Source: Aurantiacibacter xanthus (GTDB lineage Bacteria > Pseudomonadota > Alphaproteobacteria > Sphingomonadales > Sphingomonadaceae). From it: 64,000 nucleotides of DNA. The notes below the pieces were generated by a model, which was not told the DNA's origin, searched no databases, and worked only from the letters and a program-made list of their open reading frames with translations. Shown here piece by piece: positions 9,219 through 19,134 of the stretch (position 1 is the first letter of the stretch; each line of letters begins with the position of its first letter). The stretch is from the NCBI RefSeq assembly GCF_003584015.1, contig NZ_QXFM01000010.1:23085-87084 (forward strand), written 5' to 3'. The translations under genes were made by a program, and so were the position numbers.

Positions 9219-9359
9219 CAGGCCCTCGCGCGCCCCGTTTCGAGACATCCGGCGCAGATTGCATGGATTTGCGCGGTCTATCATCCTAAACAGCAGGTTA
9301 ATGGTGGCCATGCGATGCGTTTACGCGCCGCTCGGCCATACACTGCGAGGATGTCCAGC

Positions 9360-9887
9360 ATGTCGACCACCACCGCCCTCCTGTCCGCTTCGCTCGCCGC
9401 ACTGGCACTTGCGATTCCGGCCCAGGCACAGGACGAGCGCGCCGCCGCCACGCCCGCGACGGTGACCTACGAGAGCTACGAGGTGGTGCAGCCCACCGGC
9501 GACGAACCGGCTTACGAGGATCTCACCGAGGAGGTCTACGCCGAAGAAACCTATGTCGACCCCGCACCCGATCATCGCGCCTGGCGCGCCCTGCCCGCTC
9601 GGCAGACCGGCTATCCGACGATCATGCCCGATACCGTGGTCACCAGCGGCGGACAGCCGCTCGGCTATTCGCCCGAACAGCGCGCCAACTGGCTGACCGA
9701 TTGCCGCAAGGTCTATCTCGGCGATCAGGGTAGCGATTACTGCGAGGCCTATCTCACACGCTACGAACATGGCGGCATGAGCGGCTATCCGGTCGGCGCC
9801 TATCCGGTGATGATGGTGCCGATGCAAACCACCCGCCGCGTGCCGCCGCGCGAGATCGTGCACGAGGAATGGGTCGACGCGGAGTAA
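9360..9887 (+). CDS. Secreted hypothetical protein with acidic N-terminal region
   Basis: 175 aa if started at this ATG, which has GAGG nine nt upstream; an ATG three codons earlier is also possible. Residues 1-22 form a Sec signal peptide with an A-x-A cleavage site (PAQAQ). The mature protein starts with a tract rich in E, Y, T and V (about 30-65), then has a region with two Cys (DCRKVYL and DYCEAYL) that may form a disulphide, and a Y/P/M-rich segment. No family recognised; similar periplasmic proteins occur in sphingomonads. Confidence 0.65.
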   Translation: MSTTTALLSASLAALALAIPAQAQDERAAATPATVTYESYEVVQPTGDEPAYEDLTEEVYAEETYVDPAPDHRAWRALPARQTGYPTIMPDTVVTSGGQPLGYSPEQRANWLTDCRKVYLGDQGSDYCEAYLTRYEHGGMSGYPVGAYPVMMVPMQTTRRVPPREIVHEEWVDAE

Positions 9888-9925
9888 GCCCAGCGCCCGA
9901 CCGGATGCGCCGCGCCTGAGTCGCG

Positions 9926-10906
9926 CTAGATGCCGCCGCCGGTGAGGCGCTGGCAGATCATGTCGAGCTGATCGAGGCTGCGGAACTTCACCGTCAGCGA
10001 GCCCGTGCTCGGGTCTGCCTCGGTGGCAATATGCACCGGCAGGCCGAGCATTTCCTCAAGATGGTTCTGCACCGCGACGATGTCGGCGTCCTGCGCGCTG
10101 TCGCGCGGCGGACGGGCCTGACGACGCTGCGCCCGGCCATCGCCTTCGCGCCCCTTGCGCGCCAGCTTCTCCACCTCGCGCACGCTCAGGCCCTTGCGCA
10201 CGGCTTCGTCCGCCAGCTCCGCCGCATTGTCGAGACCGATCAGGGCGCGGCCATGCCCCATGTCGAGGCGGCCCTGCTCAAGATGATCGAGCACACCTTC
10301 GGGCAATGCCAGCAACCGCTGGAGGTTCGCGACATGGCTGCGCGACTTGTCGACCAGCGAGGCGATTTCGGCCTGGGTCATGTCCTCATATTCGGCCAGA
10401 CGCTGATAGGCGCGCGCCTCCTCGACCGGATTGAGGTCTTCGCGCTGGATATTCTCGATCAGCGCCAGCGCCATCACATCGCGGTCGTCCAGATCGCGAA
10501 TAAGTGCAGGAATCTCATGCACTTGTGCCTTCTGCGCGGCCCGCCAGCGGCGCTCACCGGCAACCAATTGATACCGGCCCGAGGCCAGACGACGAACGAT
10601 GACCGGCTGAATGACGCCGCGCGTGGCAATCGAGGCCGCCAGTTCTGCCAGTGCCTCTTCATCGAAGTGGCGGCGCGGCTGTTCGGGGTGCGGCTCGATC
10701 GCCGATACGGCGAGCATGGCGAGGCCTTCTTGCGCGCCCGCAGCATCACCATCGCTGGCAACACCCGTTGCAGGCGCTGCCCGTCGCGGAGCCACGAGCG
10801 ATTCTTCCCGCCGGGTCTCGCCCAGCAGAGCGCCCAGCCCCTTCCCCAGCTTACGGCGTGGAGGAACATTCATCTTCAGCTTCGTCTCGGCATTCTCGTC
10901 GCTCAT
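9926..10906 (-). CDS. parB: Chromosome partitioning protein ParB (CTPase, parS-binding)
   Basis: Binds parS near the origin, loads as a CTP-dependent sliding clamp and couples to ParA for segregation. The basic N-terminal KLGKGLGALLG (residues 19-29) is the ParA-contact motif. The ParB/Srx domain includes RGVIQPVIVRR and the CTP-binding GERRWRAA. The helix-turn-helix segment around MTQAEIASLVDKSRSHVANLQRLL recognises parS. The C-terminal dimerisation domain ends the protein. The start overlaps the parA stop by 4 nt. Three parS sites lie within 3.4 kb upstream. Confidence 0.97.
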   Translation of the reverse strand: MSDENAETKLKMNVPPRRKLGKGLGALLGETRREESLVAPRRAAPATGVASDGDAAGAQEGLAMLAVSAIEPHPEQPRRHFDEEALAELAASIATRGVIQPVIVRRLASGRYQLVAGERRWRAAQKAQVHEIPALIRDLDDRDVMALALIENIQREDLNPVEEARAYQRLAEYEDMTQAEIASLVDKSRSHVANLQRLLALPEGVLDHLEQGRLDMGHGRALIGLDNAAELADEAVRKGLSVREVEKLARKGREGDGRAQRRQARPPRDSAQDADIVAVQNHLEEMLGLPVHIATEADPSTGSLTVKFRSLDQLDMICQRLTGGGI

Positions 10907-11679
10907 GCGGCTTTCCTCCGTTCGGGCAGACGACCGATCAACTCGCGCGCCAACGCCATATAGGCGCGGCTGCCAGCACAAGCGTGGTCGTAAATCAGCG
11001 CCGGCAAGCCATGGCTCGGCGCTTCGGACAGGCGCACATTGCGCGGGATGACCGCTTCGAACACCAGATCGCCAAGGCATTCACGCACGTCATCGGAGAC
11101 CTGATCGGTGAGCCGGTTGCGCCGGTCGAACATGGTGAGGACCACGCCGACGATATCGAGATCGGGATTGAGGCGCTGCTGCACCTGCTCAACGGTCTGC
11201 AACAGCTGGCTCAACCCTTCCAGCGCGAAGAACTCACACTGCAAGGGCACCATCAGCGTATCGGCTGCGCACAGGGCATTCAGCGTCAACAGGCCGAGCG
11301 ACGGCGGGCAGTCGATAAAACAAATATCGTGCCCGCTGTGCTGCGCCAGGGCATCGCGCAGCCTTTGCGCCCGGTCTTCGACATCGACCAGCTCGACCTC
11401 GGCACCGCTCAGATCGACCGTGGCCGGGACCAGATCGAGCCCCGGAATTGCCGAACTCACGATACATTCGGGAAGAGAAGCCTCGCCGATCAGCAGGTCG
11501 TAGCTCGACAGCTCGCGCTCCGACGCGCGCAGGCCAACCCCGGTGGAGGCATTGCCCTGCGGATCGAGATCGATCAGCAGGGTGCGCCAGCCGGTGGCAG
11601 CCATGGCGGTGGCGATGTTGATGGCGGTGGTGGTCTTGCCCACTCCGCCCTTCTGGTTGGCTATCGCGATGCAGATCAT
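10903..11679 (-). CDS. parA: Chromosome partitioning ATPase ParA (Soj)
   Basis: 258-aa deviant-Walker ATPase that binds nucleoid DNA as an ATP dimer and pulls ParB-parS complexes. The deviant Walker A motif KGGVGKTT is at residues 10-17, with the signature lysine K10; Walker A' LLIDLDPQGNAS follows near 34-45, and Walker B is CFIDCPPSLG. The protein starts directly with the beta-strand, without an N-terminal DNA-binding extension, as in chromosomal ParA. The start overlaps rsmG by 4 nt and the stop overlaps parB. Confidence 0.97.
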   Translation of the reverse strand: MICIAIANQKGGVGKTTTAINIATAMAATGWRTLLIDLDPQGNASTGVGLRASERELSSYDLLIGEASLPECIVSSAIPGLDLVPATVDLSGAEVELVDVEDRAQRLRDALAQHSGHDICFIDCPPSLGLLTLNALCAADTLMVPLQCEFFALEGLSQLLQTVEQVQQRLNPDLDIVGVVLTMFDRRNRLTDQVSDDVRECLGDLVFEAVIPRNVRLSEAPSHGLPALIYDHACAGSRAYMALARELIGRLPERRKAA

Positions 11680-12296
11680 GACTCTGGCGGCCTTCCGTGT
11701 CCGATGATGATCGCCGCCTCAGGATCGGTTGCCGATTGTTCCACGTGGAACATCGCTTGAATCGCCTGCGACTGCTCCTGTAGTTCTTGCGCTGCCGAAC
11801 GCCCTTTGGGCAACAGCCAAGTGGTCGTCGGTGTGGAAAAGCGGGCGGATAACCGCAGCAACTTCGCCAGAGGCGCAAATGCTCGCGCACTGATCACGCC
11901 CGCGGGGAAGGATTCGATAGTTTCGAGACGAGAGCCAACCACCCGGCATTTCGAAAGGCTGAAGCGCGCGCAGACCTCCTCAAGCCATTCAACCCGGCGC
12001 TTGCGCGACTCTACCAGCACCACCTCGAGCTCAGGCCGCGCCAGCGCAATGACGAGGCCGGGGAAGCCAGCCCCCGTTCCCATGTCGAGCCAGGGCGATG
12101 TTTCACGTGAAACATGGTCGAGGAGCTGGAGGCTATCGGCAATATGCCGGGTCCAGGCGTCAGCCAGACTGGCAGAGGAGACGAGATTCTGGCGCTCGTT
12201 CTCGCTCGCCAACATGTCCACAAACTCAGCGAAGCGCGAGATAGTTTCGGCGTCGCACCGATCTGCGCAGAAGCTGCGCGCTTGCTCGGGGCTCAT
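11676..12296 (-). CDS. rsmG: 16S rRNA (guanine-527-N7)-methyltransferase RsmG (GidB)
   Basis: SAM-dependent methyltransferase that modifies G527 of 16S rRNA. The AdoMet-binding motif [16 protein letters not shown] (about residues 69-84) and the family element [15 protein letters not shown] follow each other as expected. The C-terminal region [14 protein letters not shown] is also typical. Length 206 aa is normal. Its coding sequence contains two parS sites, at 11737 and 12099, translated in different frames (FHVE and VSRET). It overlaps mnmG upstream and parA downstream by 4 nt each, so mnmG-rsmG-parA-parB are probably co-transcribed. Confidence 0.96.
   Translation of the reverse strand: MSPEQARSFCADRCDAETISRFAEFVDMLASENERQNLVSSASLADAWTRHIADSLQLLDHVSRETSPWLDMGTGAGFPGLVIALARPELEVVLVESRKRRVEWLEEVCARFSLSKCRVVGSRLETIESFPAGVISARAFAPLAKLLRLSARFSTPTTTWLLPKGRSAAQELQEQSQAIQAMFHVEQSATDPEAAIIIGHGRPPES
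11737..11752. promoter_or_regulatory. parS site 1 (inside rsmG)
   Basis: TGTTCCACGTGGAACA, a perfect 16-bp palindrome differing from the consensus TGTTTCACGTGAAACA by one symmetrical base pair change on each arm. Confidence 0.9.
12099..12114. promoter_or_regulatory. parS site 2 (inside rsmG, perfect consensus)
   Basis: TGTTTCACGTGAAACA, identical to the canonical parS palindrome. It encodes part of a V-S-R-E-T stretch of RsmG. Confidence 0.95.
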
Positions 12297-14152
12297 ACCG
12301 AGCCCTCCACCGCCTTGCGCCGGGCATGGACAAGCAGCGCCGCGAGCGCGGCCGGAGTGATCCCCCGCACCCGCCCCGCGTCAGCCAGCGTGGCAGGCGC
12401 AGCTGCGCTCAGCCGCTCAACCATTTCATTCGATAGTCCGGGCACGGCGGCCCAGTCAAAATTCCGTCCCAACACCAACTCCTGCGATGCGCGCAAATCG
12501 CGCAGCTCTGCTTCCTGACGCTGCAAATAGGGGGCATAGGCGGCGTCCTCCGCCACCTCCTGCGCCAATGGCGTGGCAGGATCGAAGCCCTCGGGCAAGT
12601 AGGCGGCCAGCGCGGTCAGCGGAATATCCGCATGGGTGAGCCAGTCGGCCAGCGATTTGCGCGTGCCATCGCTGCGGACATTCAGCCCCTGCTCCGCGAG
12701 CGTGCTCGCCGTTACGTCCTTTTCCAGTGCAACCTTCCAGCTGGCGCGACCGGCGCAATGACGCGCAAACCATTCGCTTCGCTCAGAACCAAGGCAGCCG
12801 AGGTCCTGCGCAATGGGCGTGAGGCGCGTACTGGCATTGTTGGCCCGCAGACGCAGGCGATACTCGGCTCGCGCAGTGAGCATACGATATGGCTCGCTCA
12901 CACCGTGTAAGGTCAGATCGTCCACCATCACTGCCAGATAGGAATTGCCCCGATCCAGCGCCGGCGCCTTCCTCGCCCGCAATGTGCAGGCCGCATGCAG
13001 GCCAGCGATCAGGCCTTGTGCAGCCGCCTCTTCATAGCCGGTGGTGCCGTTGATCTGACCGGCGCAATAGAGGCCGGGAATGGCAGCGAGCTGCAAATCG
13101 CGCCCCAGCGCACGCGGGTCGATATGATCGTATTCCACCGCGTAGCCCGGCACGACCATCTCCACCTGCTCAAGCCCGGCCATCGTCCGCAGCATCGCCA
13201 GTTGCACATCCTCGGGTAGCGAAGTGCTGATGCCGTTGGGATAGACAAGATGTGTGTCCAGCCCCTCGGGTTCGAGAAAGACCTGGTGGCCATCCCGGTC
13301 TGCGAAGCGATGGATCTTGTCTTCGATGCTCGGGCAGTAGCGGGGGCCTGCCGCACCGATCGCGCCGGTGAACAGAGGTGAGCGGTCAAGATTATCGGCG
13401 ATGATCGCATGGCTGCGCGGGTTCGTCCGCGTGATCGCGCAGAACACCTGCGGGTTGACCCGCTTCTGCGTGAGCGGCGACATCGTCCAGAAGTCGCTGT
13501 CGGAAGGTTGTTCCTCCAGCACCGCCCAATCGATTGTGCGACCATCAAGCCGTGGTGGAGTGCCAGTCTTGAGGCGCGCCATCGGCAGCTGGGCCTCACG
13601 CAATTGCTCGGCGAGGACGGAAGCAGCGTTCTCGCCGATGCGTCCGCCGGTGCTGCGCTTCTCGCCGCAGAACAGCACCCCGCCGAGGAAGGTGCCGGTG
13701 CACAGAATCGTTGCCCCAGCCCGCAGACTATCGCCATTGGCCAGCGTCACGCCGACCGCGCACCCACCCTCGATAATCAGCGAGGCAACCTCGCCGCCGA
13801 TCACCGTGAGCATGTCCTGCCGCGCCAGCATGCCCTGCACTGCCGCTTTGAACAGCTTGCGGTCAGCCTGAATACGCGGCCCGTGTACGGCGCTCCCCTT
13901 CGAGCGATTCAGCATGCGGTAGTGAATGGCGGCGGCATCGGCGGCACGACCGATCAGCCCGTCGAAGGCATCGACCTCGCGCACGAGGTGGCCCTTGCCC
14001 AGTCCGCCAATCGCCGGGTTGCAGCTCATCGCGCCGAGGGTCGCGGGATCGAAAGTGACGAGTGCGGTGGCCATGCCCATACGCGCGGCGGCAGCGGCGG
14101 CTTCCACCCCGGCATGGCCGCCGCCCACGACGATGATGTCGAATGTGCTCAT
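12293..14152 (-). CDS. mnmG: tRNA uridine-5-carboxymethylaminomethyl modification enzyme MnmG (GidA)
   Basis: FAD-dependent partner of MnmE in making (c)mnm5U34 on tRNAs. The N-terminal dinucleotide-binding motif [12 protein letters not shown] is at residues 8-19. The family signature [11 protein letters not shown] and the C-terminal helical part with GLSNEM...RL are both present. The length of 619 aa is standard. The stop overlaps the rsmG start by 4 nt. Downstream of mnmE, with a parS site in the 80-bp gap between them, it is in the usual origin-proximal gene order. Confidence 0.97.
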   Translation of the reverse strand: MSTFDIIVVGGGHAGVEAAAAAARMGMATALVTFDPATLGAMSCNPAIGGLGKGHLVREVDAFDGLIGRAADAAAIHYRMLNRSKGSAVHGPRIQADRKLFKAAVQGMLARQDMLTVIGGEVASLIIEGGCAVGVTLANGDSLRAGATILCTGTFLGGVLFCGEKRSTGGRIGENAASVLAEQLREAQLPMARLKTGTPPRLDGRTIDWAVLEEQPSDSDFWTMSPLTQKRVNPQVFCAITRTNPRSHAIIADNLDRSPLFTGAIGAAGPRYCPSIEDKIHRFADRDGHQVFLEPEGLDTHLVYPNGISTSLPEDVQLAMLRTMAGLEQVEMVVPGYAVEYDHIDPRALGRDLQLAAIPGLYCAGQINGTTGYEEAAAQGLIAGLHAACTLRARKAPALDRGNSYLAVMVDDLTLHGVSEPYRMLTARAEYRLRLRANNASTRLTPIAQDLGCLGSERSEWFARHCAGRASWKVALEKDVTASTLAEQGLNVRSDGTRKSLADWLTHADIPLTALAAYLPEGFDPATPLAQEVAEDAAYAPYLQRQEAELRDLRASQELVLGRNFDWAAVPGLSNEMVERLSAAAPATLADAGRVRGITPAALAALLVHARRKAVEGSV

Positions 14153-14210
14153 GATCGCGCTGACTTAGGCGCAGTGCGCGTGGCTCACAACGGGCATTTC
14201 GCGGCGGCGA

Positions 14211-14226
14211 TGTTCCACGTGAAACA
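14211..14226. promoter_or_regulatory. parS site 3 (between mnmG and mnmE)
   Basis: TGTTCCACGTGAAACA, one mismatch from the canonical palindrome, in the 80-bp intergenic gap. Confidence 0.9.
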
Positions 14227-14232
14227 CTCGGA

Positions 14233-15507
14233 TCACTTGCCGAGACAGAAGCGTCCGAACACCGCATCCAGCACATCTTCGGTCGAAGTCTTCCCGAGCA
14301 GCGCATCGAAGGAAAGCCGCGCACGACGCAGGCATTCGCCGACGAGCAGAGGATCGCGATGAGTCGCTGCATCGACCAGCGCATCGCGAGCCGAAGCGAT
14401 GAGAGTGCGCTGGCGGCGATTAAGCGCGGCCTGTCCCGGTGCCGGCATCGACGCCCGCGCCCGTTCGACCAGCGCGCGGCGCAGATGCTCCATCCCCTCG
14501 CCGCTCCGGGCCGAAAGGACGAAGTCGGGCGCGCTCTTGGCTGCGTGCTCGGCGCGGTCGCATTGGGCCTCGATGTCCCAACTGTCTTCAGGCCCCTTCC
14601 CTTCCGGGCCGAGCCACAGCACCACGTCGGCCTTGGCGATTTCCGCCTCGGCGCGTTCGATACCGATCGCCTCGATCCGGTCATCGGTCGCCGAGCGCAG
14701 GCCAGCCATATCGACGAAGCTGAAGGCGATGCCCTCGATGGCGACCGCCTGCACCAGCACATCGCGCGTCGTTCCGGCGATCTCGGCGGTGATGGCGGCC
14801 TCGCTTTCGACCAGCGCGTTGAACAGCGTCGACTTGCCCGCGTTGGGAGGCCCGGCCAGCGCCACGCGAAACCCCTCCTTCAGCATTTCGGCATGGGGCG
14901 CAGCGAGGGCCTTGCCGAGGTCCGCGACGAAGGTCGTAAGTTCGGCGGCGAAGGTGTCACCCAGAGTTTCGACCTCGTCCTCCTCGGCGAAGTCGAGCGA
15001 GGCCTCGACCTCAGCCGACAGCGCGAGCAGACGTTCCCGCCACTGGGCCACTGCGCCCGAGAACACCCCGCCCGTCATGGCCATGGCGGCGCGGCGCTGG
15101 ATCTCGGTTTCGGCGGACAGGAGGTCGCCCAGCCCCTCGGCCTCGGCCAGGTCGATGCGGCCATTGGCGAAGGCGCGGCGGGTGAACTCGCCCGGTTCGG
15201 CGCGGCGACAACCGGGTATCTGCGCCAGAGCCTCCTCCAGCGCCGCGACCACCGCGCGGCCGCCGTGGCAATGCAGTTCGCCCACATCCTCGCCGGTTAC
15301 CGAATGGGGTGCGGGAAAATAGAGCACGATGCCGTCGTCGATCTGCTCGCCCGCGCTGTCGCGGAAGGCAGCTCGCACGGCGCGGCGCGGTTCGGGAACC
15401 CTGCCGCACACCGCCGCAAGAGCATCAGGCACTTGCGGCCCGGTCAGGCGGACGATGCCAATGCCGGCGGGCGGCGCACCGGAGGAGAGCGCGAAAATCG
15501 TATCCAT
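14233..15507 (-). CDS. mnmE: tRNA modification GTPase MnmE (TrmE)
   Basis: GTPase partner of MnmG. The N-terminal tetrahydrofolate-binding domain has the ELHCHGG and EPGEFTRRAF motifs. The inserted G domain carries GPPNAGKSTLFN near residues 218-229, the IAGTTRD switch and DMAGLR. The protein ends in FCLGK, the invariant C-terminal motif whose cysteine is functional. ATG was preferred over the TTG one codon earlier. At 424 aa it is slightly shorter than the E. coli protein, as is usual in alphaproteobacteria. Confidence 0.96.
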   Translation of the reverse strand: MDTIFALSSGAPPAGIGIVRLTGPQVPDALAAVCGRVPEPRRAVRAAFRDSAGEQIDDGIVLYFPAPHSVTGEDVGELHCHGGRAVVAALEEALAQIPGCRRAEPGEFTRRAFANGRIDLAEAEGLGDLLSAETEIQRRAAMAMTGGVFSGAVAQWRERLLALSAEVEASLDFAEEDEVETLGDTFAAELTTFVADLGKALAAPHAEMLKEGFRVALAGPPNAGKSTLFNALVESEAAITAEIAGTTRDVLVQAVAIEGIAFSFVDMAGLRSATDDRIEAIGIERAEAEIAKADVVLWLGPEGKGPEDSWDIEAQCDRAEHAAKSAPDFVLSARSGEGMEHLRRALVERARASMPAPGQAALNRRQRTLIASARDALVDAATHRDPLLVGECLRRARLSFDALLGKTSTEDVLDAVFGRFCLGK

Positions 15508-15531
15508 CAAGCTGCCTTATGCGGTTGCGGC

Positions 15532-15795
15532 CTAGCCCTTGTCGGAACTCTTGGGCGAGCTGCCGCCCGCCGACTTCTGCGCGCCTTCGACGAAGCTCTG
15601 AAACATCTTCAGCCCCATCTGCCCCATCGGCGCGAGTTGCCTGGCATATTGCTCAAGCTGCTCGACGCTGGCCGCGCCCTTCATCGCCGCGGCGAGATTG
15701 TCGACATAGATCGCGTTCGCCTGCTCGACATCGGGCAGCCCCATGAACTGGCGCGCCTCTTCCGGGCTGCAATCGACTTCGATGGTGATCTTCAT
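15532..15795 (-). CDS. DUF6489-type small protein
   Basis: 87 aa, starting MKITIEVDCSPEEARQFMG, then a helical segment and a short S/K/G-rich tail. I recognise it as the small alphaproteobacterial family that I believe is called DUF6489; function is unknown. It lies 24 bp upstream of mnmE on the same strand, and a 12-bp hairpin separates it from rho. Predicted soluble and cytoplasmic. Confidence 0.75.
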   Translation of the reverse strand: MKITIEVDCSPEEARQFMGLPDVEQANAIYVDNLAAAMKGAASVEQLEQYARQLAPMGQMGLKMFQSFVEGAQKSAGGSSPKSSDKG

Positions 15796-15817
15796 GGCGC
15801 AGGCCTCTCAAAATAGC

Positions 15818-15852
15818 TGGGCTCCGGCTCTCTCAACGAAAGCCGGAGCCCA
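15818..15852 (-). terminator. Perfect 12-bp hairpin downstream of rho
   Basis: TGGGCTCCGGCT at 15818-15829 pairs perfectly with AGCCGGAGCCCA at 15841-15852, loop 11 nt. Read on the minus strand it is followed by GCTATTTTG, a weak T-tract. It ends the rho transcript or attenuates reading into the DUF6489-mnmE genes. Confidence 0.6.
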
Positions 15853-15899
15853 CCAATATGCGCCGATTGCCGGAAATTTCCAGCAGCGGGTGAAAACCC

Positions 15900-17156
<1,257 letters not shown>

Positions 17157-17333
17157 TTTGTCTGTATTTCCAAAGAGTTACATTGGGATGCCGGCAAGGC
17201 CACGGGGCTTGGGGAAAGCAGACCTTGATCGCTTCTGACGAGCAATCTGGTGCCGGTTGGTAGGCGCTAAATATGGCTTCGCGCGCCGCCGGTCAATCGG
17301 AGACGCGCGACAGCCCTGCAATCCAGCCGAAAA

Positions 17334-17777
17334 TCAGAACGGCTTGATGACCACCAGGATCACGATCAGCACCGCAGCCACGCCCGGCACCTCGTTCACG
17401 ACCCGCAGCGTCTTCTCGCTCAGCGGTCGCTCGCCGCGCGCCATCTTCTTCGCATTGGCGACCATCCAGCCGTGATAACCGCTCAGCAAGATCACCAGCA
17501 GCAGCTTGGCGTGGAACCACCCCTGCGCGAACGCGCCGCTGCTGTAAGCGAGCAGCAGGCCAAAGACCCAGACCGCGATCATGCTCGGCGTCAGAATCAC
17601 CTTGCGCAGCAGCCCGCTGCGCTTGGCCCAGAGCGCCTCTTCCGCCGAACCGGGCGCGCTGTCATGCATGTAGACCATCTGGCGCGGGAGCATGAACAGC
17701 CCCGCCATCCAGAAGATCACGAAGATCAGATGTCCGGCCTTGAGCCAGTAGTAGATCATCAAGAGGAAGTCCTGCAT
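17334..17777 (-). CDS. hemJ: Protoporphyrinogen IX oxidase HemJ
   Basis: 147-aa inner-membrane protein with four hydrophobic segments. It has the family motifs KAGHLIFVIFWMAGLFMLPR near residues 13-32 and FHAKLLLV near 88-95; the histidines there and the conserved lysine are implicated in heme b binding. HemJ oxidises protoporphyrinogen IX in most alphaproteobacteria. It lies 40 bp downstream of hemE on the same strand, giving two consecutive late heme steps next to the origin. Confidence 0.9.
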   Translation of the reverse strand: MQDFLLMIYYWLKAGHLIFVIFWMAGLFMLPRQMVYMHDSAPGSAEEALWAKRSGLLRKVILTPSMIAVWVFGLLLAYSSGAFAQGWFHAKLLLVILLSGYHGWMVANAKKMARGERPLSEKTLRVVNEVPGVAAVLIVILVVIKPF

Positions 17778-17817
17778 GGCGGCCTAGATAGGCGCGTCGA
17801 GGCCGCCCGTCATCCTC

Positions 17818-18834
17818 TTATCGACGAAGCACCGACAGCGCCTGCTCGACATGGGCGATGGGGGTTTCCTTGTCGATCCCGTGCCCGAGGTTGAACACAT
17901 GCGGACGGCCTTCAAAAGCCGCGCAGATGCTCTCTACAGCGCGATCGAGCCCCTCCCCGCCCGCCAGCAGCAGCATCGGGTCGAGATTGCCCTGTACGGG
18001 CATTCCAGCGGGCAATTCGCGGTTGATCCAGACCGGGTCGACCGTCTCGTCGACCCCCACGGCATCGACTCCGGTTTCGCGGGCATAGGCGGGCAGCTTG
18101 CCGCCCGCGCCTTTCGGAAAGCCGATCACCGGCACACCGGGGCGCGCTTCGTGGAGACGGGCGGCAAGGCGGGCATTGGGCGCGATCACCCATTGCTCGA
18201 ACTGCGCCGGGCTGAGGCTGCCTGCCCAGCTATCGAACAGTTGCACGGCCTCGGCCCCGGCGTCGATCTGGCCAACGAGGTAGGTAAAGCTCGCTTCTTC
18301 AATTGCCCCGATCAGCGAGCCGAACGCCTCGGGATCACGATAGGCGAGCTGGCGCGCGGCATGATGATCCTTCGAGCCCTGCCCCGCCACCATATAGGTC
18401 GCCACGGTCCACGGAGAGCCTGCAAAGCCCAGCATGGTCACTTCAGGCGTCAGCATGGCGCGGCACCGGCGAACCGTCTCGTAAACCGCCTCAAATCGCT
18501 CGGGTGCGGCTTCCAGCCTCTGCCACGCCGCATCGACCAGCGGCGGCGCCAGTCGCGGCCCCTCGCCCGCCTCGAACCACAGATCCTGCCCCAGTGCATA
18601 GGGCACGATCAGGATGTCGGAAAACAGGATCGCCCCGTCGAAGCCGAACCGGCGCAGCGGTTGCAGCGTGATCTCGGCTGCCGCTTCGCTGTCGTAAACC
18701 AGTTCGAGAAAGCCGCCCTTCTCTGCTCGCAAAGCACGGTATTCCGGGAGATAGCGGCCCGCCTGACGCATGAACCACACCGGAGGCCGGTCCTGGCGCT
18801 GACCGTTCAAGGTATCGAGCAAAGGTCCGGGCAT
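17818..18834 (-). CDS. hemE: Uroporphyrinogen decarboxylase HemE
   Basis: Converts uroporphyrinogen III to coproporphyrinogen III. The N-terminal signature PPVWFMRQAGRYLPEYR is at residues 16-32 and the second signature GFAGSPWTVATYMV follows near 125. Also seen are GFPKGAGG and the C-terminal FNLGHGIDKETP. I chose the ATG starting MPGPLLDTL, because the 50 codons before it are AT-rich intergenic sequence belonging to the candidate origin. Length 338 aa is normal. Confidence 0.96.
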   Translation of the reverse strand: MPGPLLDTLNGQRQDRPPVWFMRQAGRYLPEYRALRAEKGGFLELVYDSEAAAEITLQPLRRFGFDGAILFSDILIVPYALGQDLWFEAGEGPRLAPPLVDAAWQRLEAAPERFEAVYETVRRCRAMLTPEVTMLGFAGSPWTVATYMVAGQGSKDHHAARQLAYRDPEAFGSLIGAIEEASFTYLVGQIDAGAEAVQLFDSWAGSLSPAQFEQWVIAPNARLAARLHEARPGVPVIGFPKGAGGKLPAYARETGVDAVGVDETVDPVWINRELPAGMPVQGNLDPMLLLAGGEGLDRAVESICAAFEGRPHVFNLGHGIDKETPIAHVEQALSVLRR

Positions 18835-18893
18835 CGCGAGAGTCCAATCAATATAATAATATTTATAAATAGGATTTGGGTGTTTGTAGGCCC

Positions 18894-18902
18894 TGTGGAT
18901 AG
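18894..18902 (-). promoter_or_regulatory. DnaA box, one mismatch
   Basis: TGTGGATAG on the plus strand, i.e. CTATCCACA on the minus strand, one change from TTATCCACA. It sits just beyond the AT-rich tract. Confidence 0.6.
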
Positions 18903-19125
18903 CGGGGAAAGCGCAGTTGTCGCGGATTTGTCCCGCCGCCTTCAGGCCTGCCCGGCTGATCGACTCATGACTCTGCGCTGTCAATCATTGCTTGTCCCCG
19001 CAATCCCCAGCCTGTCGACAAGGCGTTGCATCCGGGGATCACTGGCGGGAGGAAATGGCTGCCAGCGGGGATGAGATTCCATCCCAAGCTTGTCCGCAGC
19101 TGCCTCCCGTGGTTTATGCCGGGAC

Positions 19126-19134
19126 TTATCCACA
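19126..19134 (+). promoter_or_regulatory. DnaA box, perfect consensus
   Basis: TTATCCACA. Its last base is the first base of the chosen ppsR ATG. Confidence 0.75.

Larger units (their letters stand above)
18835..19134. other. Candidate chromosome replication origin (oriC)
   Basis: This 299-bp gap lies between divergent hemE and ppsR, the gene pair that flanks the Caulobacter origin. It starts with a markedly AT-rich tract (about 18846-18882, unlike the surrounding high-GC DNA) that could be the unwinding element. It contains a perfect DnaA box TTATCCACA at 19126-19134, a one-mismatch box on the other strand at 18894-18902, and weaker look-alikes (TTGTCGACA complement at 19013-19021, TTGTCCGCA at 19090-19098). 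Four GANTC (CcrM-type) sites occur at 18840, 18962, 18969 and 19074. No CtrA-type TTAA-N7-TTAA site was seen. hemE and ppsR promoters must also lie here. Confidence 0.75.

Noticed and set aside
18835..19134. CtrA binding sites in the candidate origin
   Set aside because: No TTAA-N7-TTAA was found. The TTAA-N2-TTAA at 44245 is not a CtrA site either.
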